From the NCBI GenBank assembly GCA_964484935.1, contig CAZAFW010000001.1:137360-201359 (forward strand): 64,000 nt of DNA, written 5' to 3'. Position 1 is the stretch's first letter, and each line of letters starts with the position of its first letter. Of this stretch, positions 32,178-41,460 are shown one piece after another. The notes beneath the pieces are model-generated. The model was not told the origin of the DNA, did not search any database, and was given only the letters and a program-made list of their open reading frames with translations. Origin of the DNA: BM714 sp964484935. Lineage in GTDB: Bacteria > Bacillota > Clostridia > Peptostreptococcales > BM714. The position numbers were made by a program, and so were the translations under genes.

Positions 32178-33665
32178 TCATATTTGTTTGTCTGTATTGT
32201 CCAGGATTTTTTTAGTTCTTATTTTTCTTTCCGCCATTTCAACCGGTGATTCAATATAGTCCCTCACCTGCTTGTAGTTTGCCGTCCTTAATATTCTGTT
32301 TTCTTCAAGTGATACGAATTTTGTCATCACTCCAGACCCGAAGGCAATTACCGTTTGAAGGTCGTTCATCATCTGTATGTTGTAAAGACATTCCTTACCG
32401 GGTTTTGCATATCCTATGTTCTCCATGTTTCCAAGCATGTACTTTTGCCTGTACATATAGTATGGCTCCATACCCAGTGAAACTGCTCCGTTTTCAGCAA
32501 TGTTAATCATTTGGGCAACAGCATCCTCGCCAGGAAGCATTTGCACTAAGGAGCTCTTCCTCATTTCGGCATTCTTCTTCAAAGCCAGAGTGTGTACCGT
32601 CAAATTGTCCGGCCTTATTATTGATACATTTTTCATTGTGGATTCCATTTCAGGGATATCTTCTCCCGGAAGCCCGACTATCAAGTCCATATTTACTGAA
32701 TTGAATCCGTACGGCTTGACCATTTCCCATGCTTTGTGCACATCCTCGGATGTATGGCCCCTCCTTACCGTTTCCAAAGTCTTGTTGTTGAATGTTTGCG
32801 GATTTATGCTTATTCTGTCTACACCTGAATTTTTCAACACGGACAGTTTCTTTTCATCTATTGTATCAGGCCTTCCGGCTTCTACTGTAAATTCCTTCAA
32901 TCCGCTTAAATCAAGTGTCCCGTTCAAAACGTCCAAGACTTCCCTTAGCATGGGGGCTGACAGTTCCGTGGGTGTGCCTCCACCCATGTAGACCGTTTCG
33001 ATTTCATGGTGCGCAATTTCTTTTGCGTAGCGTCTTATTTCCACCGCCAAAGCCTTCACGTACTTTTCTTTCATGCCGTCTGCCGCATTCACCTTTGTCG
33101 GGAATGAACAATAGAGGCATTTGCTGGGACAAAAGGGTATCCCTATATAAACTGAAATTTTTTTTGGATCCGGAGGATAAATAAAATCGTGCTCCAGACC
33201 TGCAACCCTCATGAGGAGATTTATTTTTTCTTTTGAAATCAAATATTCGCTTTCCAATTTAAATCTTATCTCTTCCTGATTCATTCCGCTTTGAATCATT
33301 TCATGGACAAGCTTGGACGGCTTTATTCCCGTCAGGGTCCCCCACGGAAGAATATTCGCGCTTTCATCCCCGAGAATAGTCTTTACCATCAAATGCTTCA
33401 ACCTTCTGCGCACTTGCCTTTTGTTTTCCCGCGCGTCCCCTGAAGGCTTTTTGACTGTTTCGCTTTTTTCAGAAATTGCGTTTTTTTCGTTCTTCCATAC
33501 TACTCTCAAATTGAAGGCATCTTCTTCCCTTTTGTGGATTATTGCCAAAAAGGGACCGCATGCATCCAGGTCCCTCGTAGCTTCCAAATCTTCAGTTTTA
33601 AAGATTGCCTTTGCCAAAGCCTCTATATCGTAACGATAAGTCGAATCCGTCATGTATATCTTCAT
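32178..33665 (-). CDS. hemZ: Oxygen-independent coproporphyrinogen dehydrogenase HemZ
   Basis: 495 aa radical SAM enzyme of the HemN family, HemZ branch. The cluster motif C179-PSK-C183-LY-C186 lies in IGIPFCPSKCLYCSFPT. VYMGGGTPTELS, GVDRISINPQTF and VNMDLIVGLPGED are also typical. The long N-terminal region (about 160 residues) before the barrel is the HemZ hallmark. No other heme genes are near; in anaerobes HemZ-like proteins may have other roles. Confidence 0.92.
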   Translation of the reverse strand: MKIYMTDSTYRYDIEALAKAIFKTEDLEATRDLDACGPFLAIIHKREEDAFNLRVVWKNEKNAISEKSETVKKPSGDARENKRQVRRRLKHLMVKTILGDESANILPWGTLTGIKPSKLVHEMIQSGMNQEEIRFKLESEYLISKEKINLLMRVAGLEHDFIYPPDPKKISVYIGIPFCPSKCLYCSFPTKVNAADGMKEKYVKALAVEIRRYAKEIAHHEIETVYMGGGTPTELSAPMLREVLDVLNGTLDLSGLKEFTVEAGRPDTIDEKKLSVLKNSGVDRISINPQTFNNKTLETVRRGHTSEDVHKAWEMVKPYGFNSVNMDLIVGLPGEDIPEMESTMKNVSIIRPDNLTVHTLALKKNAEMRKSSLVQMLPGEDAVAQMINIAENGAVSLGMEPYYMYRQKYMLGNMENIGYAKPGKECLYNIQMMNDLQTVIAFGSGVMTKFVSLEENRILRTANYKQVRDYIESPVEMAERKIRTKKILDNTDKQI

Positions 33666-33669
33666 TAAA

Positions 33670-34302
33670 TCAATTCCTCATCTGCAATATGAATGGATTG
33701 CTCTTTCTTTCGATTCCTATTGTTGTTTCGGGTCCATGACCCGGAAATACTCTTGTCTCATCCGGAAATATCATGAGCCTGTCCATTATCGACGACATAA
33801 GGGCCCCCATCGAACCCTTGTCCAGGTCCGTTCTTCCAATTGAACCTCTGAAAAGAGTGTCTCCCGAAAAAAGCGCATCCTCTATTTGAAGGCATATCCC
33901 TCCTGCGGAATGTCCCGGAGTATGAATGACAACGGCAATTACGCCGTCTACCCTTATAGTATCTCCGTCTTTCAGCAAGCCGTCTTCATGAAAGCTTATG
34001 TTGTCACCTCCGGACATTGCGGACATGTTTCTTTGCGCATCGTGCAGCATGTATGCGTCTTTTTTATGGATCAGAATCTCCGCATTCGTTATTCGCCTTA
34101 ATTCTTCGGCTGCCCCGATATGATCCAGATGTCCGTGTGTCAAAACGATTTTTTTCGCTTTGAGTTTACGCTTTTGTAGATATGCAACTATGTCTTTAAC
34201 ATTTCCGCCCGGATCCACAACCATGGCTTCGTTCAATTCCCCACCATGTACAATATAGCAATTTGCCGCATAAATTCCTGTTACAAGACGTTCAATCTGC
34301 AT
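33670..34302 (-). CDS. Metallo-beta-lactamase fold hydrolase
   Basis: 210 aa, related to hydroxyacylglutathione hydrolase-like (YcbL/YqgX) proteins. The metal site THGHLDHIG carries HxHxDH, and HTPGHSAGG and the late GHGPETTIG supply further ligands. The substrate is unknown; a thioester is the usual guess. The ATG at 34302 follows GGTGGTG; earlier in-frame codons fall in dtd and have no site. It lies 10 bases after dtd. Confidence 0.88.
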   Translation of the reverse strand: MQIERLVTGIYAANCYIVHGGELNEAMVVDPGGNVKDIVAYLQKRKLKAKKIVLTHGHLDHIGAAEELRRITNAEILIHKKDAYMLHDAQRNMSAMSGGDNISFHEDGLLKDGDTIRVDGVIAVVIHTPGHSAGGICLQIEDALFSGDTLFRGSIGRTDLDKGSMGALMSSIMDRLMIFPDETRVFPGHGPETTIGIERKSNPFILQMRN

Positions 34303-34312
34303 TTTGCACCAC

Positions 34313-34762
34313 CTAAAATTTTTTATTGCTGTCCACCAGCAGTGTGACAGGTCCATCATTTTGTATGTCCACAATCATGTGTGTTTTAAAAACACCCGTT
34401 TCAACATGAATTCCAAGCATCTTCGCCTCTTCTACAAACATTTCATAAAGCTCGTTTGCAGGCTCCGGCTTAGCCGCGCAGGTAAATCCCGGGCGTCTTC
34501 CTTTTCGGCAGTCGCCAAGCAATGTGAACTGGGATATTACAAGCATTTCCCCTTTTATATCCAAAAGTGAAAGATTCATTTTTTCATTCTCGTCTTCGAA
34601 AATCCTCAGGTTTGCGATTTTATCCACCATGTATTTTGAATCCTTCGGGCCGTCGCCTTCCTCTACCCCCAAAAGCACTGTAAGCCCTTTTTCTATTTCC
34701 CCTCTTGTCTCTCCATCCACCGAAACGCTCGATGTTGAAACCCTTTGAACAACAGCTCTCAT
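34313..34762 (-). CDS. dtd: D-aminoacyl-tRNA deacylase
   Basis: 149 aa. Dtd frees tRNA from wrongly attached D-amino acids and glycine. The two diagnostic blocks are SQFTLLGDCRKGRRPGF and NDGPVTLLVDS, which hold the Gly-cisPro specificity loop. AGGAGG precedes the ATG. It follows relA by 10 bases, an order common in Clostridia. Confidence 0.96.
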   Translation of the reverse strand: MRAVVQRVSTSSVSVDGETRGEIEKGLTVLLGVEEGDGPKDSKYMVDKIANLRIFEDENEKMNLSLLDIKGEMLVISQFTLLGDCRKGRRPGFTCAAKPEPANELYEMFVEEAKMLGIHVETGVFKTHMIVDIQNDGPVTLLVDSNKKF

Positions 34763-34772
34763 ATTTTTCCTC

Positions 34773-36956
34773 CTAGGAAGTCACACGCTTGACATCCATT
34801 ACTTCCGGTTTGTTCTTTAATTTGGTTATCAGTTTTTCCAATTGGCTTGTATCGAAAATTAGTATGGTCAAATTTATTATTGCCACTTTTTCTTTTGTTA
34901 TCTTTGCATTGATTCCAACCACTTCAAGATTGACTTCCGATATTATGTTTGTGATTTCTGAAAGCAAGCCTTTCTTGTCAGGCGCCACGATCTGTATGCC
35001 TGTTTCATAGGAAGTGTCCTTGTCCATGTTCCATTCCACCTCTATGAATCGGTCGGCAGTCTTGTCTTCGTTCTTTATGTTTGGACAATCTTTTCGGTGA
35101 ATCGTTATTCCCCTGCCTCGAGTTATGAAACCAATTATGTCGTCTCCCGGAACCGGACTGCAGCATTTTGCAAAACGGACCAATATGCTGTCTATCCCCT
35201 TCACCGTTATTCCCTGATCCTGTTTTCGTTTCTTCTTGTCCGTTTTATCAGTTTTCTTTTTTGTCTTTTCAGCCAATTCCTCTTCTACTGTCATTTTCTT
35301 GTCGTCTTTATGCTCAGCCCTGAATTTTTCCTTCAATTTAGGCATTACTTGATTAAGGGAAATGCCTCCATATCCCAAAGACGCATATAAATCTTCAATG
35401 GCATTGAGACTTAGCTTCTTTACCGCCGAATTGAGCCAATCGACCTGCAGAAACTCTTTTGTGGAGTATCCGAGTCTTTTGACTTCCTTTTCGAGCATGT
35501 CCTTGCCCTTTAAAATATTTTCCTCTTTCCTCTCCTTCTTGTACCACTGCCTGATTTTGTTTTTCGCCTGGGTGCTTTTTACAAATTTTAGCCAGTCCCT
35601 GCTTGGGCCGTTGGAATGGGCGCTGGTTATTACTTCTACGATATTTCCCGTTTTCAGCTTGTAGTCAAGCGGAACGATTCTTCCGTCCACCTTGCCACCT
35701 ATGCAGCTGTTCCCGACTCCCGAATGTATCTTGTATGCAAAATCAACCGGCGTCGAGCCAACCGGCAGCTCTACTACATCTCCTTTGGGCGTAAATACAA
35801 AAACCTGGTTTGTAAACAAATCTATCTTGAGGGATTCCACGAATTCCTTGGGATCCTTTAGGTCTCTCTGCCACTCGAGCATTTGCCTCAGCCATGTAAG
35901 CTTCTTGTCTATGTTTTCCTCTTCCACTCGGCCTTCCTTGTATTTCCAGTGGGCCGCAATACCATATTCGGCTATTTTATGCATGTCTTCAGTTCTTATC
36001 TGTATCTCGAACGGCTCGCCTTTCGGACCTATCACTGTAGTATGAAGAGACTGGTACATATTGGTCTTCGGCATTGCTATATAGTCTTTGAATCTTCCCG
36101 GTATGGGTTTCCACAGAGTATGGACTATACCCAATACACCGTAGCAATCCTTTATGTTGTCGACAATTACACGTATGGCTGTTAAATCGAATATTTCTTC
36201 GAAACTCTTGTTCTGGTAAACCATTTTTTTGTATATGCTGTAGAAATGTTTTGGGCGCCCGGTAATTTCATACTTGATTTCCATGTCAACCAGTGATTCG
36301 TCAAGCATGCTTATTACGCGCTTAATGTATTCTTCCCGCTCATCGCGTTTTTTGTTTACCTTTTCAATCAATTCATAGTAACCTTCAGGGTCTATGAATC
36401 TGAGTGAAGTATCTTCAAGCTCCCACTTGATTTTCGATATTCCAAGCCTGTCGGCGATTGGAGCATAGATTTCTATCGTTTCCATCGCCTTTTCTTTTTT
36501 CTTCTCCTCATTCATATACTCGAGGGTCCTCATGTTGTGAAGCCTGTCTGCAAGTTTTATTATTATGACTCGTATGTCCTTTGCCATCGCCAGGAACATC
36601 TTTCTAAGATTTTCAGCCTGCCTTTCCTCTTTCGACTCATACTTGAGCCGGGTCAGCTTTGTAACACCGTCAACCAGCCAGGCGACTTCCTCTCCGAATT
36701 CCTTCGCTATCTCTTTATATTCGTACTTTGTGTCCTCAAGGACATCATGAAGCAAACCCGCGACTATCGTATTGTCGTCCATTTCAAGTTCAGCCAATAT
36801 CAGCGCAACCTGCAAAGGATGAGTGAAATACTTTTCGCCGGATTTTCTGACTTGTCCCTCATGGGCGCTTTCAGCAAAGTGATAAGCTTTGATAATATTG
36901 GTATATTCAATATTAGGATTATGCTGTTGTATTTGTATTATGAAATTCTCCAACAT
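34773..36956 (-). CDS. relA: Bifunctional (p)ppGpp synthetase/hydrolase Rel
   Basis: 727 aa, long RSH form. HD hydrolase domain (THPLQVALIL, GLLHDVLEDT), synthetase domain (YQSLHTTVIGPKG), TGS (TPKGDVVELPVGSTPVDFAYKIHS), a Zn-finger/helical part with RFAKCCSPVPGDDIIGFI and a C-terminal ACT domain. Hydrolase and synthetase sites both look intact, so this is Rel rather than RelA or SpoT. It makes and removes the starvation alarmone. Confidence 0.96.
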   Translation of the reverse strand: MLENFIIQIQQHNPNIEYTNIIKAYHFAESAHEGQVRKSGEKYFTHPLQVALILAELEMDDNTIVAGLLHDVLEDTKYEYKEIAKEFGEEVAWLVDGVTKLTRLKYESKEERQAENLRKMFLAMAKDIRVIIIKLADRLHNMRTLEYMNEEKKKEKAMETIEIYAPIADRLGISKIKWELEDTSLRFIDPEGYYELIEKVNKKRDEREEYIKRVISMLDESLVDMEIKYEITGRPKHFYSIYKKMVYQNKSFEEIFDLTAIRVIVDNIKDCYGVLGIVHTLWKPIPGRFKDYIAMPKTNMYQSLHTTVIGPKGEPFEIQIRTEDMHKIAEYGIAAHWKYKEGRVEEENIDKKLTWLRQMLEWQRDLKDPKEFVESLKIDLFTNQVFVFTPKGDVVELPVGSTPVDFAYKIHSGVGNSCIGGKVDGRIVPLDYKLKTGNIVEVITSAHSNGPSRDWLKFVKSTQAKNKIRQWYKKERKEENILKGKDMLEKEVKRLGYSTKEFLQVDWLNSAVKKLSLNAIEDLYASLGYGGISLNQVMPKLKEKFRAEHKDDKKMTVEEELAEKTKKKTDKTDKKKRKQDQGITVKGIDSILVRFAKCCSPVPGDDIIGFITRGRGITIHRKDCPNIKNEDKTADRFIEVEWNMDKDTSYETGIQIVAPDKKGLLSEITNIISEVNLEVVGINAKITKEKVAIINLTILIFDTSQLEKLITKLKNKPEVMDVKRVTS

Positions 36957-36993
36957 TTATATCCCTCTTTCCTCACAGTGAAAATTTAAATTC

Positions 36994-37022
36994 ATTATAT
37001 ACCAAAGGGCATTTTAAAACAA
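36994..37022 (-). promoter_or_regulatory. Promoter of relA
   Basis: TTGTTT (37022-37017), 17 bases, perfect TATAAT (36999-36994). The -35 lies on the 3' arm of the apt terminator hairpin. Confidence 0.65.
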
Positions 37023-37053
37023 TGCAGCGGGCAAATAGCATCCGCTGCATTGT
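37019..37053 (-). terminator. Terminator after apt
   Basis: Perfect 12-bp stem: ACAATGCAGCGG at 37019-37030 with its complement at 37042-37053, followed on the minus strand by TTTTAAAA. Confidence 0.8.
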
Positions 37054-37074
37054 AACGGTTAAATGGCAACCGTT
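37054..37074. repeat. Second hairpin beside the apt terminator
   Basis: AACGGTT (37054-37060) and AACCGTT (37068-37074), 7-bp perfect inverted repeat with a 7-base loop, directly touching the larger hairpin. No T-tract. Confidence 0.55.
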
Positions 37075-37103
37075 TCCTTATTGTCATTGCATATGGCAGG
37101 AAT

Positions 37104-37616
37104 TCAATATTTAACAACAGATTCAATCCTGTATTTTTCAAGCATATCCCTTCCATTTAGGAATTCCAGTTCCATGAGGAACAAAATCCCAGCAACTTGC
37201 CCACCCAGTTTTTCAACCATTTTTACGACTGAAGCAATTGTCCCTCCTGTAGCGAGCAAATCATCGACAATCAAAACCCTCTGTCCTTTTTCTATCCCGT
37301 CGACATGCATTTGCAAAACATCTGTTCCGTACTCCAGCTTATATTCATAGTCCAATGTTTCAGCGGGCAGTTTTCCGGGTTTTCTTACGGGGACGAAGCC
37401 TTTTTTCATTTCATAGGAAATTGGAGCGCCTATCAAAAACCCTCTCGCTTCAGGCGCAACAATGACATCAAAGGATATGTCCTTGACTTTTTCAATGCAT
37501 GCATCTATAGATTTCTTGTAAGCCTCACCGTCTTTCAAAAGCGTCGTAATGTCCTTGAAACTGATCCCTTCCTTGGGAAAATCCTCAATAACCCTTATTT
37601 TATCTTTCAATTCCAT
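37104..37616 (-). CDS. apt: Adenine phosphoribosyltransferase
   Basis: 170 aa. Apt salvages adenine with PRPP to give AMP. The PRPP loop is VLIVDDLLATGGT and EARGFLIGAPISYEMKKGFVPVRKPGKLP is typical. The ATG at 37616 follows GGAGGAGG; earlier in-frame codons lie in recJ. It is followed by a strong terminator. The recJ-apt-relA order is common in Firmicutes. Confidence 0.97.
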   Translation of the reverse strand: MELKDKIRVIEDFPKEGISFKDITTLLKDGEAYKKSIDACIEKVKDISFDVIVAPEARGFLIGAPISYEMKKGFVPVRKPGKLPAETLDYEYKLEYGTDVLQMHVDGIEKGQRVLIVDDLLATGGTIASVVKMVEKLGGQVAGILFLMELEFLNGRDMLEKYRIESVVKY

Positions 37617-37632
37617 GTCTTCCTCCTCCAAA

Positions 37633-40029
37633 TCATATTCTCTGCAAATATTCATTCAAATTCTTGAACAAACCGTTTTCAAATATGTCTATTTTTTCTT
37701 CAGGAGCCTCGCACACATCATATGTTCCGTTCTTAAAATCAATCAGCCCGCAATCCTTTAGTATCCAAAGAGATGCATTCAATTTGAGAAATGGCACTTC
37801 CACTCTTTTTTCAAGTTCCATTTGCCCTATTGGAGCGTTTTTCATTATAATCCTGTAAATATCGACAAGGTGCCTTCTGTCCGGAATCATTTCGCTTACC
37901 ATACTCTCAAACGATTTTTGGTCCAAGGGTTCAGACATGTCGATGCAATCCGTTTTACATGCCATTTTATACCCGTCGAAATTGATAATTCTTTTGTAGC
38001 CTCTATCTTCAATCAAGTCATTGTCCGGTAGAACCGCTATATGAAATCTTGCATCTTGCGCTTCCTCGTTTCCAAAATAGAAATTTTCATTAATTTTAAA
38101 ATTTGTGGCAAGATGTTCTTCCATATATTGAACAAGTCTGTACAAACCGTCCAGCGTATATACCGCCACAAGGGTTCCATCCTCAAGCAGCATGTCCGAA
38201 ATTGATTTCTTTACTTTTTTTGCCCCTTCTTCACCGAAAAAATCATCCCTTTGAAATGCTCTTTTAATGAATGCCGGAAAAGCGTCAAGATATCTTCTGC
38301 CTAAATCGCCTTTTGCGTAACATGCCGTTTCTTTAATTCTGATGTCCTTGAGATTAAGTTGAATTGATTCGACATTCCTGAATACGTTCTTTTCAAGATT
38401 AAAAACGACATCCATATTTTGATTTCTTTTTAAAAAAGGGCTGTATTTGTCCATATTGAAGCCTATGGCGTCGAAAACCCTATTGTTTTCTGACAAAGAG
38501 GCCTTAAGATGCTTTCCATTCTTACCCACATATCTGAAACTGTCTAATTTCAAATTTCTCAAAACAAACTTTGGGCGTGGGTTTCCGCATCCGAACGGTG
38601 CCAGGAAGCCTATTTCATCAATTGTATTGAAATCGATATTTTTGGGGTCTGCCACAGAATCGACATCAATTTTCGCTTCCAGTTCGGATTCAGAGATGCT
38701 CTCCATAGCCAAAACCTCTAATTCCTTTTTGAATGAATTTATATTGTCCTCGGCTATTGAAAAACCGGCAGCATATTTATGCCCGCCGAATTTGATGAAG
38801 TACGATCTGCATGAATCGAGCAATGCATAAAGGTCTACCATGCCAAAAGAACGGCACGAGGCTTTGCCTATGGATTCATCAATTGCTATCATAACAACCG
38901 GCCTGTGATATTTTTCGCTTATTTTAGACGCAACTATTCCTATTATTCCAGAATCCCAGCCCTTCTTGCCGACTACAATTATATTTTGCCCGTTTAATTT
39001 ACCTTCTTCTATCAGTTCTTCGGCTTCGACTCGTATATTTTCTTCAATGGACTGTCTTTCCATATTCATATCATTCAAAAGGTTGGCCAATCTATCTGCA
39101 TTGCCTGTATCCTGCGACAAAAGAAGATCCAATGCGATGTCCGCACTACCCAACCTTCCGGCTGCATTGATTCGAGGCGCCAGCATAAAGGCGATATTCC
39201 CGGCATCAACAGGTCTGTCTCCAAGTCCCGAAACATCCCTTAAAGCAATCAGGCCCGGATTCATGCTCACACTCAGCACTTCAAGGCCTTTTTTAACAAT
39301 GATTCTGTTTTCATCAGTCAATGACACCACATCTGCAACCGTACCCAGTGCCGACAATTCCAGATAGGGTCCCAGATCATCTTTTTCGCCAAGAAGCGCC
39401 TGAACCAGTTTGAAAGCTATTCCAGCTCCCGCCAATTCCGTAAAGCCGAAACCGCAATCGTCCCTTTTGGGATTGACAACTGCGCAAGCTTTAGGAAAAT
39501 CTGCCGGAGGCTTGTGGTGGTCTGTAACGATAACATCCATTCCAAGGCTTTTTGCGTATTCTATTTCATAATATGAGGATATTCCGCAATCCACCGTTAT
39601 AATCAGTCCGCATCCCCTTTTAGATATGATTTCAACGGCCTCACTGTTTAGCCCGTATCCTTCTGTTTTTCTATCGGGTATATAGTGGATTGCTTTTCCG
39701 TATCCAATATTCCTGAAATATATCGATAATATGGCAGTAGATGTCACTCCATCTACATCATAATCTCCATAAATACAAATGGTTTCATTTTCATTTACGG
39801 CTTTTTTTATTCTTTCAACAGCCTCATCCATGTCCTTCAGATCAAAAGGATTCCTCATGCTGTCCATTGACGGATTCAAATAAACTTTTGCATCATTTGG
39901 CTCCGCCATATTTCTACTGCAAAGAAGGGAGGCTGTCATATCACTTATTCCAAATGCTTTGACAAGCCTACCGACATCTGCCGGATCAGGTTTTGGCTTG
40001 ATTTCCCATCTATTGCTTTTCAATATCAT
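37633..40029 (-). CDS. recJ: Single-stranded-DNA exonuclease RecJ
   Basis: 798 aa. DHH phosphoesterase motifs: IYGDYDVDGVTST, ITVDCGISS, VTDHHKPPADFP, and FTELAGAGIAFKL. DHHA1 motif in KFGGHKYAAGFSI. Degrades single strands 5' to 3' in repair and recombination. The C-terminal ~230 residues beyond the OB fold are the extended Firmicutes part. It starts 15 bases after lapA. Confidence 0.95.
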   Translation of the reverse strand: MILKSNRWEIKPKPDPADVGRLVKAFGISDMTASLLCSRNMAEPNDAKVYLNPSMDSMRNPFDLKDMDEAVERIKKAVNENETICIYGDYDVDGVTSTAILSIYFRNIGYGKAIHYIPDRKTEGYGLNSEAVEIISKRGCGLIITVDCGISSYYEIEYAKSLGMDVIVTDHHKPPADFPKACAVVNPKRDDCGFGFTELAGAGIAFKLVQALLGEKDDLGPYLELSALGTVADVVSLTDENRIIVKKGLEVLSVSMNPGLIALRDVSGLGDRPVDAGNIAFMLAPRINAAGRLGSADIALDLLLSQDTGNADRLANLLNDMNMERQSIEENIRVEAEELIEEGKLNGQNIIVVGKKGWDSGIIGIVASKISEKYHRPVVMIAIDESIGKASCRSFGMVDLYALLDSCRSYFIKFGGHKYAAGFSIAEDNINSFKKELEVLAMESISESELEAKIDVDSVADPKNIDFNTIDEIGFLAPFGCGNPRPKFVLRNLKLDSFRYVGKNGKHLKASLSENNRVFDAIGFNMDKYSPFLKRNQNMDVVFNLEKNVFRNVESIQLNLKDIRIKETACYAKGDLGRRYLDAFPAFIKRAFQRDDFFGEEGAKKVKKSISDMLLEDGTLVAVYTLDGLYRLVQYMEEHLATNFKINENFYFGNEEAQDARFHIAVLPDNDLIEDRGYKRIINFDGYKMACKTDCIDMSEPLDQKSFESMVSEMIPDRRHLVDIYRIIMKNAPIGQMELEKRVEVPFLKLNASLWILKDCGLIDFKNGTYDVCEAPEEKIDIFENGLFKNLNEYLQRI

Positions 40030-40044
40030 TTAAACTCCTGACCA

Positions 40045-40416
40045 TTATTTTTTCTCCACAGCGTCTTTCCCAAGTTCCTCTTTTGCTTTTTCCGTTCTTT
40101 TGGCATCTTCTTCTTCCAATTTGGCCTTTTCTTCAGCAGCTTTGTTTTCCGCCTTTTGGTAACCCTCTATTTCTTTTTCAAGAACCTTTATTCTGCCGTT
40201 TAGTTTTCTGGTTTTCAGACCGCTCTTTAATTTGCTGAATATGGCAAAAAGCCCCATTATAAGCGCGCCGAATGCCGCCGAAACAAGTATTACCACCGAC
40301 TGGGCGACTTCCACCTTTCCAACAAAGTAGCTTATTTCTATCATTGACGAATTTATAACTGCGAAAAGTGCAACAACTACTGCAAACAAAAGCGACAATA
40401 TGAAATAAATTTGCAT
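40045..40416 (-). CDS. LapA-domain membrane protein
   Basis: 123 aa. Two membrane segments (about 3-23 and 38-60) with NSSMIEISYFVGKVEVAQS between, as in LapA/YciM-associated DUF1049 proteins. A charged coiled-coil tail (about 75-123) rich in K, E and A follows. In Gram-positives the function is unknown; the lipopolysaccharide link does not apply. Confidence 0.82.
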   Translation of the reverse strand: MQIYFILSLLFAVVVALFAVINSSMIEISYFVGKVEVAQSVVILVSAAFGALIMGLFAIFSKLKSGLKTRKLNGRIKVLEKEIEGYQKAENKAAEEKAKLEEEDAKRTEKAKEELGKDAVEKK

Positions 40417-40512
40417 GGCTTTCCCTCCTGTTATTTAATATTAATGACTTCTATATTCATACCCATTTTCCTTCAATGTCATTTAATTTTTATTATAGGT
40501 CTGAGGTGAAAT

Positions 40513-40540
40513 TCAAATGGCGGCATATGCCGCCATTTGA
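40513..40540. repeat. 28-base perfect palindrome downstream of secF
   Basis: Perfect palindrome with arms TCAAATGGCGGCAT and its complement, centre between 40526 and 40527. It may act as a terminator hairpin for secDF without a T-tract, or as a protein-binding site. Confidence 0.7.
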
Positions 40541-40558
40541 TCCGTTCGATTTTGTCCG

Positions 40559-41446
40559 TTATGCGGCTTTGTAGCTGTGTTTCTTGCTTTCGTGGTTTTT
40601 CCAGATTGCCCAAACCGGGCTCGCTATGAAAATAGAAGAGTATGTTCCTGTAAGTACTCCAGCCAAAAGCGGCAGGGCAAATTCCTTTATAGACTCCACT
40701 CCCAGCACATAAAGGCTTCCTATTACAAGCAAGGTTGTAAGCGATGTGTTCAAAGACCTTCTCAGTGTTTGCCTTATGCTTATGTCCGCTACTTCAAAAT
40801 GGCTCTTTTTATTCATATACTTTATGTTTTCCCTAAGCCTGTCGAAAACTACAATTGTATCGTTTATTGAATATCCCACGATTGTAAGAATTGCCGCTAT
40901 CACAGAACTGTTGACAGGTATTCTGAAAATCGAATATATTGCCATTACTATAAGCACATCGTGCATAAGGGCAATTATTGCGGAAATTCCGAATTTGTAT
41001 TCAAAACGGAAAGTCACATACATAAGCATTCCGATTGACGCAAGCAATATGGAAATCAACGCCTTTTCCTTTATCTCATCCCCAATTGCAGGCCCGAACT
41101 GTTCCGTTTGTCCGAATGCAGAATCATCGATTCCGAATGCCTCTTTTGCCGAATCAAATATTTCTATCCTTTCAGCATTCGAAAGATTTACTTTTGTCTT
41201 TATTATAACTTCATGATTTTCAGATCCCGCGTGTATTATGTCCGCGTCGAGTTCGTACGGGGCAAGAACCTCCTGTATTTCCTCGACATTGAACTCTCTT
41301 CCCATATCGAATTGCATCATTGTTCCGCCTGTGAAATCGATTCCGAAATTCAACCCGGAAGCTATGGCCACAATCAATCCGATAATGATGATTGCCGAAG
41401 AAATCCCAAACCATATCTTGTAATTTTCGCAAATTTTAAATTTCAT
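40559..41446 (-). CDS. secF: Protein translocase subunit SecF
   Basis: 295 aa, six membrane helices. FGIDFTGGTMMQFDMG and DTIVVFDRLREN are hallmarks. With SecD it uses ion flow to pull exported proteins through. SecD and SecF are separate genes here, not the fused SecDF of Bacillus. Confidence 0.96.
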   Translation of the reverse strand: MKFKICENYKIWFGISSAIIIIGLIVAIASGLNFGIDFTGGTMMQFDMGREFNVEEIQEVLAPYELDADIIHAGSENHEVIIKTKVNLSNAERIEIFDSAKEAFGIDDSAFGQTEQFGPAIGDEIKEKALISILLASIGMLMYVTFRFEYKFGISAIIALMHDVLIVMAIYSIFRIPVNSSVIAAILTIVGYSINDTIVVFDRLRENIKYMNKKSHFEVADISIRQTLRRSLNTSLTTLLVIGSLYVLGVESIKEFALPLLAGVLTGTYSSIFIASPVWAIWKNHESKKHSYKAA

Positions 41447-41460
41447 CTTTGCTCCCCTCC

